Assembly: GCA_016706425.1 (NCBI GenBank)
Contig: JADJJR010000001.1
Coordinates: 1,488,001-1,552,000, forward strand
Source of the DNA: Elusimicrobiota bacterium
GTDB taxonomy: Bacteria > Elusimicrobiota > Elusimicrobia > FEN-1173
Length of the DNA stretch: 64,000 bases
Direction: 5' to 3'
Of this stretch, positions 25,407-33,722 are shown piece after piece (position 1 is the stretch's first letter; each line of letters starts with the position of its first letter). The notes under the pieces are model-generated. The model made no database searches and had not been told where the DNA came from. It saw only the letters and a program-made list of their open reading frames with translations. A program made the position numbers and the translations under genes.

Positions 25407-26858
25407 ATGCGAACCATTGGCCGAGGGATTGGAGTCTTTTTTTTCCTTTTGCCCCTCGTGGCGCGGGGGGAAGACATTCACCGCGACCCCGACGTGATGA
25501 AACAGGCCTGCGCGGAATGCCACGAAAGCCCCCACCGCGCGGGTTGGCCCACGAATTGCCGCGAGTGCCATTCGTTGGGGGCGACCTCTTTCCGTGCGGC
25601 CGAGGCGAAGGTGTCGCCCGCGCGGCACGGCGCCTTGACGGGATTCCCGCTCACGCCGCCCCACGACGATTTGGATTGTTCCTCCTGTCACAGCCCGGAG
25701 TTGCCCTTTAAAGACAGCCACGGCGGCATGTTGCTGGCCGCCTGCGGCGCCTGCCACGACCACCCCCACGGAGAACAGTTCAAGGGACGGCGGACCCATT
25801 GCCGGGAATGCCACACCAAACTCCAAGCGGGGGAGTTCCGCCTGGCGGACCACCGCGCCTTTCCGCTGGACAACGAACACCGGGCCGTGGCCTGCCAGAT
25901 GTGCCACCCCAAGGACAAAAAAACCGGGTCGCGGCGGTTTGTCGGCACGCCGCGCGACTGCAGCGCTTGCCACACCCTCCCCCACGGAAAAACCACGTCC
26001 TGGCCCCTGTCGCGGCCCCACGCGCGCGCGGCCTGCGGGCGTTGCCACACGGACCGGGGCCCGGCGCGGGATTTCGCCCGGCGGGGGTGCGGCGGCTGTC
26101 ACGTGGACCCGCACGCGGCACAAAACGGGCCCTCATGCGAGAAATGCCACGACACGGAGGCGCGCTTTTGGCGCGTGCGCTCGGACGTGGCCGGACACGA
26201 CCGGACGCGCTTTCCCCTGTCCGGGGTGCACCTCGCCATGGCCTGCGAGAAGTGCCACGGCCGCGCCGCCCTGGGGGATTACCGCGGCCTCCGCCCGGAT
26301 TGTTACGGTTGTCACGCCGATCGCTACGCCGCGGCGCCCAACCACATCGACAACAACTTCCCCCGGGATTGCGAGCGGTGCCACACGACCAGCGATTTCA
26401 AAAACGTGCGGCCTTTCCACGTGCCGGGAAGCCGGTGCATCGATTGCCACGCGGGCGTTTTTCCCCAGGGGCCGAAACACACGAAACCGGGATTCCCCAC
26501 GGACTGCCTGCGCTGTCACGTGGGGTTCCCGCCGGCGGACTTCACCGGCGCGACCATGAACCACAACGGCCTTTCCAACTGTTACGCCTGCCATGACGAC
26601 GAATTCAATTCGGCGGCGGCCACGGACCACGCCGCGCGAAGCTACCCCACCAATTGCGGCGGTTGCCACAACACGACGACCTTCGCGCGCGGGGGCTTGA
26701 CCCACCCGGCCTTTGTTTACCAGGGTGAGACGGCCCCTTCGAGCGGGCCCAACCACCGCGGTTTTTCGGGACAGTTCTTTTCTTGCAGCGTCTGCCACAC
26801 GACGCGCTCGACCACGGCCGTGCGCTGTGACCGGTGCCATGATTTCCCGCCGGATTGA
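25407..26858 (+). CDS. 19-haem c-type cytochrome, secreted
   Basis: I count 19 CxxCH motifs, from CAECH near the N-terminus to CDRCH eleven residues from the end, in a 483-residue protein with a signal peptide (RTIGRGIGVFFFLLPLVARG). Many extra His residues are available as distal ligands. Haems are spread evenly, about one per 25 residues, as in extended nanowire-like or conduit cytochromes. The stop overlaps the following beta-barrel gene by 20 bases. That pairing (periplasmic multihaem cytochrome plus porin) is the layout of porin-cytochrome complexes that carry electrons across the outer membrane. I chose ATG 25407; ATG 25395 lies inside the predicted promoter. Confidence 0.9.
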   Translation: MRTIGRGIGVFFFLLPLVARGEDIHRDPDVMKQACAECHESPHRAGWPTNCRECHSLGATSFRAAEAKVSPARHGALTGFPLTPPHDDLDCSSCHSPELPFKDSHGGMLLAACGACHDHPHGEQFKGRRTHCRECHTKLQAGEFRLADHRAFPLDNEHRAVACQMCHPKDKKTGSRRFVGTPRDCSACHTLPHGKTTSWPLSRPHARAACGRCHTDRGPARDFARRGCGGCHVDPHAAQNGPSCEKCHDTEARFWRVRSDVAGHDRTRFPLSGVHLAMACEKCHGRAALGDYRGLRPDCYGCHADRYAAAPNHIDNNFPRDCERCHTTSDFKNVRPFHVPGSRCIDCHAGVFPQGPKHTKPGFPTDCLRCHVGFPPADFTGATMNHNGLSNCYACHDDEFNSAAATDHAARSYPTNCGGCHNTTTFARGGLTHPAFVYQGETAPSSGPNHRGFSGQFFSCSVCHTTRSTTAVRCDRCHDFPPD

Positions 26859-28428
26859 CGTTCGCCGGGGACTGTCCCTGGCGCTGGCCCTGTTGCCCGG
26901 CGCCCTGTGGGCGGAGGGGCAGCGGGTGCGCGCCCGCGTGCTCTACGCGACCGTGGATGAAATCTACATCGACGCGGGGACCCTGGCCGGTTTGAGCCCG
27001 GGCGACCCCGGCGCCCTGGAAGGCGGCGGACCCCCCCGGACCCGGGTCGAGGTGGTGGACGCCTCGCGCGCGTCGGCGCGGTTGCGGGTGTTGGGACCCG
27101 CCGCCGAAACGGTGCGGGCCGGGGACACGGTGGTGATGGAAGCGAGCTTCCGGGAAAAGCCGATACCGCCGAGCGATGATTTCGTGCCCCTTTTATCGCC
27201 CCGGGCCGGAAAGGCCCCGGTCCCGGCGGCCAGGGAATCCCGGTTTCATGGGTCGTTGCGGCTGCGCCATTTGGCGCAACAGGACGAGGACGACCGGTCG
27301 TCCTACGGTTTGTCGCGGTTGGAGTTGAACAGCGGCGTGACGCGCGTCGGCGGGTCGTCGTGGTCTTTTATGGTGGACGGCAACGTGTCGTACCGGACGG
27401 GGGAGGCCTTTCGGGATTCGTTGGACTACCGGGAGGCCCGGTACGACGCCTACCGGCTGGTGGCCGAAGGCCCCCTGGGCGGACACGGCACCGCGCGGTT
27501 CGGACGCTTTGCCCCGGCGGAACTGCCGGGGTTCGGGTTTATCGACGGTCTTTTACTTCAGGCCCGCGCGGGACGGACGCGTTGGGGCCTGGTGGGCGGG
27601 GCGCGCCCCCGGGGGGCGGACCGACGCCCTTCGGGGGAACGTCCGGCGGCGGGCCTCTACGTCGCCCACGTCGCCCCGGACGCCGCCCGCCTGCGGCACG
27701 AAGGAACGGTGGGGGTTTTGGTCAACACCCACAAAGGGGAGTTGGACCGGCTGGCCCTGCTGTGCGACGAGCGACTGCGATTGTCGTCCCGCTGGTCGGC
27801 GGGGCTGTCCCTGGAGGCCGATAAACGCGTGGACCCTTCCACGGGCACGCCCGCGGCGCAATTGACGCGATTGAATGTCCACGCGCGGTGGACGCCCGGA
27901 AAAAACTTTTCCCTGAGCGGCGGCGCGGACCGCCACCAGGACTCGCTGACGCGCCCCAGCGACACGAGCGCCGCGTCCAACCGCCGCTATCTGCGCTATT
28001 GGGCGGGCGCGGGGCAATATTTGGGCGCGGGTTGGCGGGCGGAGGGCGATGTGTCTTTTTACGCCGCCACCCAGGACGAAAGCCCCACGCTGTGGCGGGG
28101 CGGGCTGACCAAGACCGGGCTGCCGGGATTGCGCGGGGGCTATGTGACCGCCAACATTTACAACCTGGGGGGAGGGGGATTGGAGGGACTGGGGGCCCAG
28201 GCCTCGGCGGGATTGCCGTTTTGGCGGGGACGAGTGTACTTGGCCCCTTCGGTGCGCGCGCGCGACGCCGCCCGGACGGGGGAAGAAAGAAAATGGACCG
28301 TTCTGGATTACGGGGCGCGCGCCGATTGGCGGGCGGACCCCCTCACCTTTTACGCCGGAGGAACGCGCACCGAGGAAGACGGGGCGAACGCCACGCTGGT
28401 CGAAGCGGGGGTGGATTTCCGCTGGTAA
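26839..28428 (+). CDS. Outer-membrane beta-barrel, probable porin partner of the multihaem cytochrome
   Basis: The start ATG lies 20 bases inside the cytochrome gene, so the two are translationally coupled. A signal peptide (RRGLSLALALLPGALWA) is followed by a small all-beta domain (about residues 25-105, RVRARVLYATVDEIYI). About 400 residues of amphipathic strands then follow, with frequent Tyr/Trp at strand ends and a C-terminal DFRW aromatic end. Total 529 residues, enough for a barrel of about 18-22 strands. No haem motif and no MtrB-type N-terminal CxxC is visible. Homology to the known conduit porins cannot be judged by eye, so the role rests on gene order. Confidence 0.7.
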   Translation: MISRRIDVRRGLSLALALLPGALWAEGQRVRARVLYATVDEIYIDAGTLAGLSPGDPGALEGGGPPRTRVEVVDASRASARLRVLGPAAETVRAGDTVVMEASFREKPIPPSDDFVPLLSPRAGKAPVPAARESRFHGSLRLRHLAQQDEDDRSSYGLSRLELNSGVTRVGGSSWSFMVDGNVSYRTGEAFRDSLDYREARYDAYRLVAEGPLGGHGTARFGRFAPAELPGFGFIDGLLLQARAGRTRWGLVGGARPRGADRRPSGERPAAGLYVAHVAPDAARLRHEGTVGVLVNTHKGELDRLALLCDERLRLSSRWSAGLSLEADKRVDPSTGTPAAQLTRLNVHARWTPGKNFSLSGGADRHQDSLTRPSDTSAASNRRYLRYWAGAGQYLGAGWRAEGDVSFYAATQDESPTLWRGGLTKTGLPGLRGGYVTANIYNLGGGGLEGLGAQASAGLPFWRGRVYLAPSVRARDAARTGEERKWTVLDYGARADWRADPLTFYAGGTRTEEDGANATLVEAGVDFRW

Positions 28429-28501
28429 AGAGAGTATCGTTTCTCGATGCCGAACATTTCGAGTCGACGTTTTTTTGTGTCCCGGGGCCTGGGATAAACG
28501 C

Positions 28502-29212
28502 ATGAAAAAGCCGTTCTTTTCGATCACCGATCTGGTTGTGGTGGCGATCCTCCTCGTCTCGGGAACGGCGGCCTGGCGACGGTTGGAGCTATCGAATCGG
28601 TGGGCCTGGGCGCGCGAGTCCCGGAAGGCCGAAACGGGGGAGGGCGCCGTGTTTGAATACCAGCGGATCGAAAACTGCCCCCTGGGACAAGGCCGGACGG
28701 AGAAAAAGTTACGGCGCACGGTGGGAAACCCGGGAACGGAGGGCACGACTTTCAAGCTCCACGAAACGCCCCCCGGCCGGACGGGGCCCCGGGCCCGGCG
28801 TCCCCACGTTTACTCGATGTTCTTTCCCTCTTCCTACGCGGACGCCACCCGGGACGGGGACAGGGACCTCGTCGCGCTGGCGGCCCGTCCATTGGAATTG
28901 CCGACAGGCACGTACTTCACCGTGCGGCGGTCGCGGGAGGGGAACATGTCGCACGGGGACACGGAAGGGTCCCACCCGCACCGGACCGTCACCTACGAAT
29001 GGTATTCGCCCCGATCGCCGGCGGCGTTGTTGACCTACACCCGGGAGGCCGGCACGGCGGGCATGGACAACCCGCCGACGCGGCTCGAAGACCTGCCCGA
29101 AAACGTTTACTACGAATGGGAAATGCTGGAATCCGTTCGATCATCGGACAGCGGCGGGGACGAACCGGCCGAAATGGAACCGATATCCCACGCGGAGGGA
29201 GAAACGCAATGA
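28502..29212 (+). CDS. Membrane-anchored protein of unknown function
   Basis: The 236-residue protein has one N-terminal hydrophobic helix (about residues 8-24, TDLVVVAILLVSGTAAW). The rest is a charged, presumably periplasmic domain rich in Arg, Glu and Pro. A few strand-like segments are visible (HVYSMFFPSSYADA, TGTYFTVRRSREG, RTVTYEWYSP, PENVYYEWEML). It lies 73 bases after the barrel gene on the same strand and may share its transcript. I do not recognise it. A shared role in the cytochrome operon is only a guess from position. Confidence 0.6.
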   Translation: MKKPFFSITDLVVVAILLVSGTAAWRRLELSNRWAWARESRKAETGEGAVFEYQRIENCPLGQGRTEKKLRRTVGNPGTEGTTFKLHETPPGRTGPRARRPHVYSMFFPSSYADATRDGDRDLVALAARPLELPTGTYFTVRRSREGNMSHGDTEGSHPHRTVTYEWYSPRSPAALLTYTREAGTAGMDNPPTRLEDLPENVYYEWEMLESVRSSDSGGDEPAEMEPISHAEGETQ

Positions 29213-29297
29213 CGATGCCGACGCGCGTGTTTTGTTGGGCGGGGGTGGGCGGGGCGGCGGCTTTGTCGCCGATGCGATTCGGCAAGACGCCGGCGTG

Positions 29298-29336
29298 AAC
29301 ACCTTGTTGTAAATCCCCGTCGCCGGGGGGTGTTTT
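29298..29336. terminator. Hairpin between convergent genes
   Basis: Nested repeats AACACC...GGTGTT and CCCCG-TCGC-CGGGG are followed by TTTATTT. It sits at the end of the cytochrome/barrel operon and next to the end of the convergent DUF3185 gene. Confidence 0.55.
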
Positions 29337-29538
29337 ATTTCCCCCGTGATAATCCCATCAGCCCCAAAACACCGACGACGATCCCGCCCACAAACAGCCA
29401 GACGGTTTTGTTGGTCGGCGAACCGGTAAAAAAGCGCGACACATCGGACCGGAACGAATCGGACGCGTTCATCCCGTACATAATCAAAACACCCCCCCCG
29501 ACCAAGAGCGCGATCGAGAAGATTTTATGGGTGGACAT
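29335..29538 (-). CDS. DUF3185 family small membrane protein
   Basis: The 67-residue protein has two hydrophobic helices around the family-defining loop SDSFRSDVSRFFTGSPTNK. It is the last gene of the PA2779 operon and overlaps the DUF502 gene by 14 bases. The function is unknown. Confidence 0.9.
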   Translation of the reverse strand: MSTHKIFSIALLVGGGVLIMYGMNASDSFRSDVSRFFTGSPTNKTVWLFVGGIVVGVLGLMGLSRGK

Positions 29539-30196
29539 GTGTTGCCTCCTGGAGGCGCGGTTCCCGGAAAGCGCCGCCGATCGGCGCCTCGAGGGGACCG
29601 CGTTTTTGTATCGACATTCCCGCCGTGAAAACCAGACGGCTGGCGTCTTCGATGGACATATTGACGGGTTCCAGCGCCGACCGTGGGACCAGGGCCATGT
29701 ACCCGCCGATCTGGTAACTCATGGGTAGGTAAACAATGACCATGTCCGCTGTCCCGGTCAGCGCGGGCATGGAAAAAAGGTTTTCCTGGGTGACAAAACC
29801 GATCAGCCGCAGGCCGGATTCTTTTAGGGTTAAGGAAACCACCTTGTTGAACTTTTTTGTTTTTGTGCTGGAGAGGAAGAGCACCGTGTCTTGCACGGCG
29901 CCGTAAATGGATTTTATGAATGGAATTCGCCCCATCAGATGCTCCCAGCAGTCCGATAAACGCTGAACCACCCGGGTGTTCATGACCAACCCCACCGCGT
30001 AAATCACCGCCGTTAAAAAAACGACGCCCAAGCCCGGGAAGTAAAAGGTTTTCGGCAGGACCCGCCGAAGGGCCGAGGCGGTGATGGACTCCAAACCGGT
30101 AAACACCCCGAGGGTCACCGCGCCGATGATTAAAACGGGGGTGACGACCCGAAGTCCCTTGGCGATGGTTTTTTTAAACGCGTATTCGCTTTTCAT
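29525..30196 (-). CDS. DUF502 family membrane protein
   Basis: The 223-residue protein has two N-terminal transmembrane helices (about residues 15-35 and 55-75). The DUF502 core follows, with IPFIKSIYGAVQDTVLFL, LIGFVTQEN and VIVYLPMSYQIGGYMALVPRSALEPVNMS, given here in pieces. DUF502 proteins are inner-membrane proteins related to plant LCV/COV1; their activity is unknown. Its start overlaps the preceding TPR gene stop (ATGA), and its end overlaps the DUF3185 gene. This fits a tight five-gene operon. Confidence 0.9.
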   Translation of the reverse strand: MKSEYAFKKTIAKGLRVVTPVLIIGAVTLGVFTGLESITASALRRVLPKTFYFPGLGVVFLTAVIYAVGLVMNTRVVQRLSDCWEHLMGRIPFIKSIYGAVQDTVLFLSSTKTKKFNKVVSLTLKESGLRLIGFVTQENLFSMPALTGTADMVIVYLPMSYQIGGYMALVPRSALEPVNMSIEDASRLVFTAGMSIQKRGPLEAPIGGAFREPRLQEATHVHP

Positions 30197-30795
30197 GGCG
30201 TGGGGATCGAAACGCCGGGCGCCAGGGCGGCCCGGCTTCGCGCCAATTGTTGGCGCAAGGGTTCGTCGCCCGGGGCGGCGAGGGATTCGGCTTCGTCCAA
30301 TAAAAGCGTCGCTTCGGGGAAGCGTCCTTCGATTGTGTAAAGGCGGGCCAGGGTTTCCAAAGCGTAGGGCCGAACGGCCCCGCCCCGGTCGATCGCCTTC
30401 CGGGCGAGTTGTTCCGCCAACTTATAACGGTCCCCACGCTCCAAGTAAACCATGGCCAGGTTGTTGGCGGCCACGGCGTTGTCGGGGTCCAGCCGCAGGG
30501 CGCGGCGAAAACAGGACTCGGCTTTTTTAAAATCCCGGCTCGTGAAGGCGATGTTGCCCCGCGCCATCCATCCCGGCGGGTCACGCCGGTCGCCACGAAT
30601 GGCCGCGTCGAATTGTTCAATAGCCAAGGCGGTCAACCCCTGGGATTCGTAGGACACGCCGAGTTCCCGATGCTGTTCCGCGGTCAAAGGGTCGGTGACC
30701 CGCGCGCGCCGGGGCGACAAAGCGGAACACCCCAGGGCGAACGCCAAGACCCATGGATATATTGGGAACCACGAATTGCGTTTCAGTGGAATCAT
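30193..30795 (-). CDS. TPR-repeat lipoprotein
   Basis: The signal peptide ends in FALGCSA (lipobox Cys). The mature part (about 175 residues) contains four to five TPR-like helix pairs, such as HRELGVSYESQGLTALAIEQFDAAIRG and NNLAMVYLERGDRYKLAEQLARKAI. In PA2778-type loci, a cysteine peptidase and a TPR module occur fused or adjacent. Here they are separate neighbouring genes 15 bases apart. It probably scaffolds the peptidase at the envelope. Confidence 0.85.
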   Translation of the reverse strand: MIPLKRNSWFPIYPWVLAFALGCSALSPRRARVTDPLTAEQHRELGVSYESQGLTALAIEQFDAAIRGDRRDPPGWMARGNIAFTSRDFKKAESCFRRALRLDPDNAVAANNLAMVYLERGDRYKLAEQLARKAIDRGGAVRPYALETLARLYTIEGRFPEATLLLDEAESLAAPGDEPLRQQLARSRAALAPGVSIPTP

Positions 30796-30810
30796 CGCTC
30801 CGCGCCTCCT

Positions 30811-31395
30811 TTAAGGGACCGGGCCATCAATGCGCAGCGTTGTGCGGCTGGTTTTTTCCCATTGTTTTAAAAAACGCGAGGTGGGGACGAACCGATTCGG
30901 GGTGTCCCCCGAATGGACGAAAAGGCCCCGACGGCTTTCGCTGTAACCGGTGACGACAACGTAATGCCCGATGGGGAACATCCGCGTTCCGCGGTTGATA
31001 AAAGCGATGATCGGGCGTCCTTCCCGCACCTGGGTTTTGAGGTCCTCGATGTCGCCCTCGTACAATTGCGCCTGGAAGCCCCGGTCCTGGGCGGCGATCA
31101 GCAGATCGATCGCGAGAGCCCCTTTGAGGTGCGCGAGATAGATCTCTTTTTTTAAGGTGCGCGCGTCCACGCCCCGTCCCCAAAAAGACAAGACGCTGGC
31201 CAGGGCGGCGGGCCCGCATTGGTCGGTTTTGTCCGGGTAAAAGGGGACCACCAGCGAGCGTGGATCGCCCGCGGGGTCCGCCTGAGGCGCGGGGAGGGGC
31301 GCGCGGGGTTGGAAACCCGCGCACCCCAAACCCCACAGTCCGAGAAGACCGCCGACAAGCCAGGTCGGCTTTCTCGAACCGGTGGGAAGGGACAT
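30811..31395 (-). CDS. PA2778-family C39-like cysteine peptidase lipoprotein
   Basis: The signal peptide ends at a lipobox (LWGLGCAG). The C39-like papain-fold domain has the catalytic Cys in DQCGPAALASVLSFWG, the His in IGHYVVVTGY and an Asp in VHSGD. This triad is intact. The family is usually found with PA2779 proteins, as here, and probably cleaves a periplasmic peptide or leader. No ABC transporter or double-Gly leader gene is nearby, so the substrate is unknown. Length is 194 residues. Confidence 0.88.
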   Translation of the reverse strand: MSLPTGSRKPTWLVGGLLGLWGLGCAGFQPRAPLPAPQADPAGDPRSLVVPFYPDKTDQCGPAALASVLSFWGRGVDARTLKKEIYLAHLKGALAIDLLIAAQDRGFQAQLYEGDIEDLKTQVREGRPIIAFINRGTRMFPIGHYVVVTGYSESRRGLFVHSGDTPNRFVPTSRFLKQWEKTSRTTLRIDGPVP

Positions 31396-31409
31396 GGGAA
31401 TGCCTTATC

Positions 31410-31811
31410 CTATATCCGCCGGAACACGTAGAAGAATATACCCACCAGAATCGCCACCAACAGCACCGTGATCAACAAACCGCCCGCGTCGCCACCGGGA
31501 TTTATCGATTTGATCCGCGAGGCGGTTTGATGCAGTTGAGCGTCGGAAAGGCGGCTCAATCGCGCGTCGATTTGTTCCGGGCTTAGCTTGAGGTCCGCGA
31601 GGCGTTCCCGGAGAATTTTGGATTCCAACGATTTTTGGATGGTTTTAAGATCTTCAGCCCGGGTGGAGGTCGCGTTCTTCCCTTCGCCCATCGCTTCGAC
31701 AGGCGCCAGCATGGCCCAGGCACGCGGGGGCAAGGTCATGGTCAAGGTCGTCGTCAGCACCAACGTTCCGACCAAGGACTTTTTAAAAAACAACACGGTT
31801 TCTTTTATCAT
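31410..31811 (-). CDS. PA2779 family protein (DUF6627)
   Basis: The 133-residue protein has an N-terminal hydrophobic export segment (SLVGTLVLTTTLTMTLPPRAWA). A helical middle with many Glu/Arg follows (LADLKLSPEQIDARLSRLSDAQL), then a final transmembrane helix (GGLLITVLLVAILVGIFFYVF). This is the known PA2779 layout, and the partner PA2778 peptidase follows 14 bases downstream. An AAAGGAG ribosome site precedes the start. It is the first gene of the operon. A weak ECF-type element lies about 35 bases upstream. Confidence 0.88.
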   Translation of the reverse strand: MIKETVLFFKKSLVGTLVLTTTLTMTLPPRAWAMLAPVEAMGEGKNATSTRAEDLKTIQKSLESKILRERLADLKLSPEQIDARLSRLSDAQLHQTASRIKSINPGGDAGGLLITVLLVAILVGIFFYVFRRI

Positions 31812-31845
31812 GAGGGTCTCCTTTTTAAATCCCTTTCATGGGTAG

Positions 31846-31870
31846 GACACACGAAATGGAATCCGGGTTA
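31846..31870 (-). promoter_or_regulatory. Weak ECF-type promoter candidate for the PA2779 operon
   Basis: On the minus strand, TAACC and TGTC are separated by 16 bp, with TGTCCTA at the -10 position. It differs by one base in each half from the AAACC-N16-CGTC elements elsewhere in the window and lacks the ACTAAA/TTT context. Treat it as a lead only. Confidence 0.3.
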
Positions 31871-32018
31871 CAGTCCACGCCCGGGGAAGATTCACCCCCG
31901 CCAAGGAAATGAAAGGGCGCCGGGGCGCCCGCCGATCGATTTATGGTTTTCACGGAAAGCGTGTGCTATATTCGGGACGCCATGACCGAAACCGCGATAT
32001 GAAGGGAAGGGGATTGTC

Positions 32019-33347
32019 ATGAAAAGGTCCGGACGAAGGGCCCCACGGGGTTGGTTCTGGGGGGCGGGGTATTTTTTTGTTTTGGCCATCCCGGTGACGG
32101 TGGCTTATCTTGAAGGGGGGCTTCCCGGGCGGGGGTTTTGGATTGATTTGGCGGTGGCGGCGGGGGCGGTGGCTTTTTTTTGTTTTTGCGGACAGTTCGT
32201 TTTGACGGCGCGGTTTTTGCCCCTGGGGCGTTCGCTGGGGGTGGACGCGGAGTTGCGCTTCCACGGGCGGATGGGAACGCTGGGCGCGGGGTTGGTGTTG
32301 GTCCACGCGGGGATCTTGATCGCCGTGGCGCCGGGCAACCTGGGTTATATGAACCCGGGCCTGGGCGCGCCGGGGGGATTGATTTTGTACGGGGCCCTGT
32401 TGGCCCTGGGACTGCTGGCTCTGTCAACCCTGGGGCGAAGGGCGCTGAAAATTCCCTACGACCTCTGGCGGCTGACCCACGGCCTGCTGGCCGGGGTTGT
32501 GGTGGTGACGGGCGCCGTTCACATTTTGGCGGTGGGGTTTTGGACCTCGAACCCCTTGAATCGAATTTTGGTGATGGGGACGGCGGCCCTGGCCCTGTAC
32601 GCCTTGGCGCACATTCGCCTCGTGAAACCCCTGATGGCCCTGCGGCGCCCCTGGGTGGTTTCCGAGGTGCGCTACGAAGCGCCCAAGGTGTGGACCCTGG
32701 CCGTGCAAGCCTTGCGCCACGACGGCCTGCGCTTCGCCCCGGGCCAATACGCCTGGTTGACCCTGGGCCGGAACCCCTTTCGGCTGGAACAGCACCCGTT
32801 CACCATCGCGTCGTCGGCGGAACGGAACGACCGGCTGGAGTTTGTGATTAAAGAGTTGGGGGATTTCACCTCGAAAATGTCGTCGGTGGCGCCGGACACC
32901 ACGGCCTATGTGGAAGGCCCCTGCGGCGGCATGCCCTGGGACACCGCCCCGCGGGGCGTGGTGTTTTTGGCGGGGGGGGTCGGGATCACCCCGGCCTTGT
33001 CGATGGCGCGGACCCTGCGGGACCGAAGGGACCGGCGGCCGTTTGTATTATTCTACGCGGCGTCGAGCGAGGGAAAATTGGTGTTCCGGGAGGAACTGGA
33101 GCGGCTGCGGGGGGAACTGGCGTTGACGGTCGTTCCCGTTTTGGAAACGCCGCCCCCCGGGTGGACGGGGGAGACGGGCTATATTTCCCGGGAGATCCTG
33201 GACCGCCATCTGCCCCGGGAAGGGCGAAACGAATGGGACTACCTGATTTGCGGACCGGACCCGATGATCGAACAAATGCACGCCCATTTGACCGCCCTGG
33301 GCGTGCCGCGCCGCCGGCAACGGTCGGAGCGGTTTAACTGGGTTTGA
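32019..33347 (+). CDS. Ferric-reductase-like transmembrane flavocytochrome
   Basis: The 442-residue protein has six or more helices in its N-terminal half, with two His pairs at the FRD/NOX spacing: RFHGRM...LVLVHAG and RLTHGL...GAVH, each His-x13-His. These would bind two b haems. The C-terminal half is a ferredoxin-reductase module, with FAD-binding HPFTIASS, the NAD(P) loop GGVGITPALSM and the ICGPDPMIEQM segment. It would pass electrons from NAD(P)H across the inner membrane to metals, oxygen or a cytochrome. A single-gene unit ending at a strong terminator. Its closeness to the multihaem cluster is suggestive only. Confidence 0.85.
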   Translation: MKRSGRRAPRGWFWGAGYFFVLAIPVTVAYLEGGLPGRGFWIDLAVAAGAVAFFCFCGQFVLTARFLPLGRSLGVDAELRFHGRMGTLGAGLVLVHAGILIAVAPGNLGYMNPGLGAPGGLILYGALLALGLLALSTLGRRALKIPYDLWRLTHGLLAGVVVVTGAVHILAVGFWTSNPLNRILVMGTAALALYALAHIRLVKPLMALRRPWVVSEVRYEAPKVWTLAVQALRHDGLRFAPGQYAWLTLGRNPFRLEQHPFTIASSAERNDRLEFVIKELGDFTSKMSSVAPDTTAYVEGPCGGMPWDTAPRGVVFLAGGVGITPALSMARTLRDRRDRRPFVLFYAASSEGKLVFREELERLRGELALTVVPVLETPPPGWTGETGYISREILDRHLPREGRNEWDYLICGPDPMIEQMHAHLTALGVPRRRQRSERFNWV

Positions 33348-33371
33348 ACCGGATTTTGATCGAGCGGGCAA

Positions 33372-33402
33372 AGCCCCGCCGCGAAAGCGGCGGGGCTTTT
33401 TT
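33372..33402. terminator. Strong rho-independent terminator
   Basis: An 11-bp stem (AGCCCCGCCGC / GCGGCGGGGCT) with a GAAA loop is followed by a T-run. It ends the flavocytochrome gene and lies against the stop of the convergent gene at 33401. Confidence 0.9.
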
Positions 33403-33721
33403 ATTTGAGGTTGAGCGGGTCCGGATTGGTCCGCAATTCGAACCAGGCGATGGACTGCACGCCGTGGGGGTGGCCTTCGACCGGATATACGTTTTGGCCT
33501 TTGATGGCGTACCAGGGCACGGTTTCGGGCGCGCGTTGGGGGTGGTGGGGCGTGGGGTAAAGTTTGTGGTCGTCCTTGACCACGTACCAGGGGTGGGGGT
33601 CGGCCCCGTCGGAATGGTGCACGGTGGTGAAGACGCCGCCGTCGCGGATGGCGAAGGTGGGAAAGGGGTGCGCGCCCTTGGGGTGGTTTTCGGTATTGTA
33701 GAGGAATTGGTCGGCGGCCAT
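33401..33721 (-). CDS. Small protein with three His-Pro/Trp-Tyr repeats, unknown function
   Basis: The 106-residue cytosolic protein consists of three near-tandem units of about 27 residues. Each carries a turn with HP-x-G or HPQ, then (P)(W/F)(Y/F)-x-(V/I)-(K/R) and a following Tyr-Pro or Val-Phe (FPTFAIRDGG, HPWYVVKDDHKLYP, VPWYAIKGQNVYP, QSIAWFELR). It has no signal peptide, membrane helix or Cys. The repeats suggest a small all-beta fold. It begins 1 base after the stop of the membrane protein gene upstream, so the two are co-expressed. I do not recognise a family. Confidence 0.65.
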   Translation of the reverse strand: MAADQFLYNTENHPKGAHPFPTFAIRDGGVFTTVHHSDGADPHPWYVVKDDHKLYPTPHHPQRAPETVPWYAIKGQNVYPVEGHPHGVQSIAWFELRTNPDPLNLK

Positions 33722-33722
33722 G

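Noticed and set aside
29209..29298. A 29-codon open frame after the gene at 28502
   Set aside because: It starts in the previous stop, but its Gly/Ala-rich sequence has no hydrophobic or repeat logic and it ends in a hairpin terminator.
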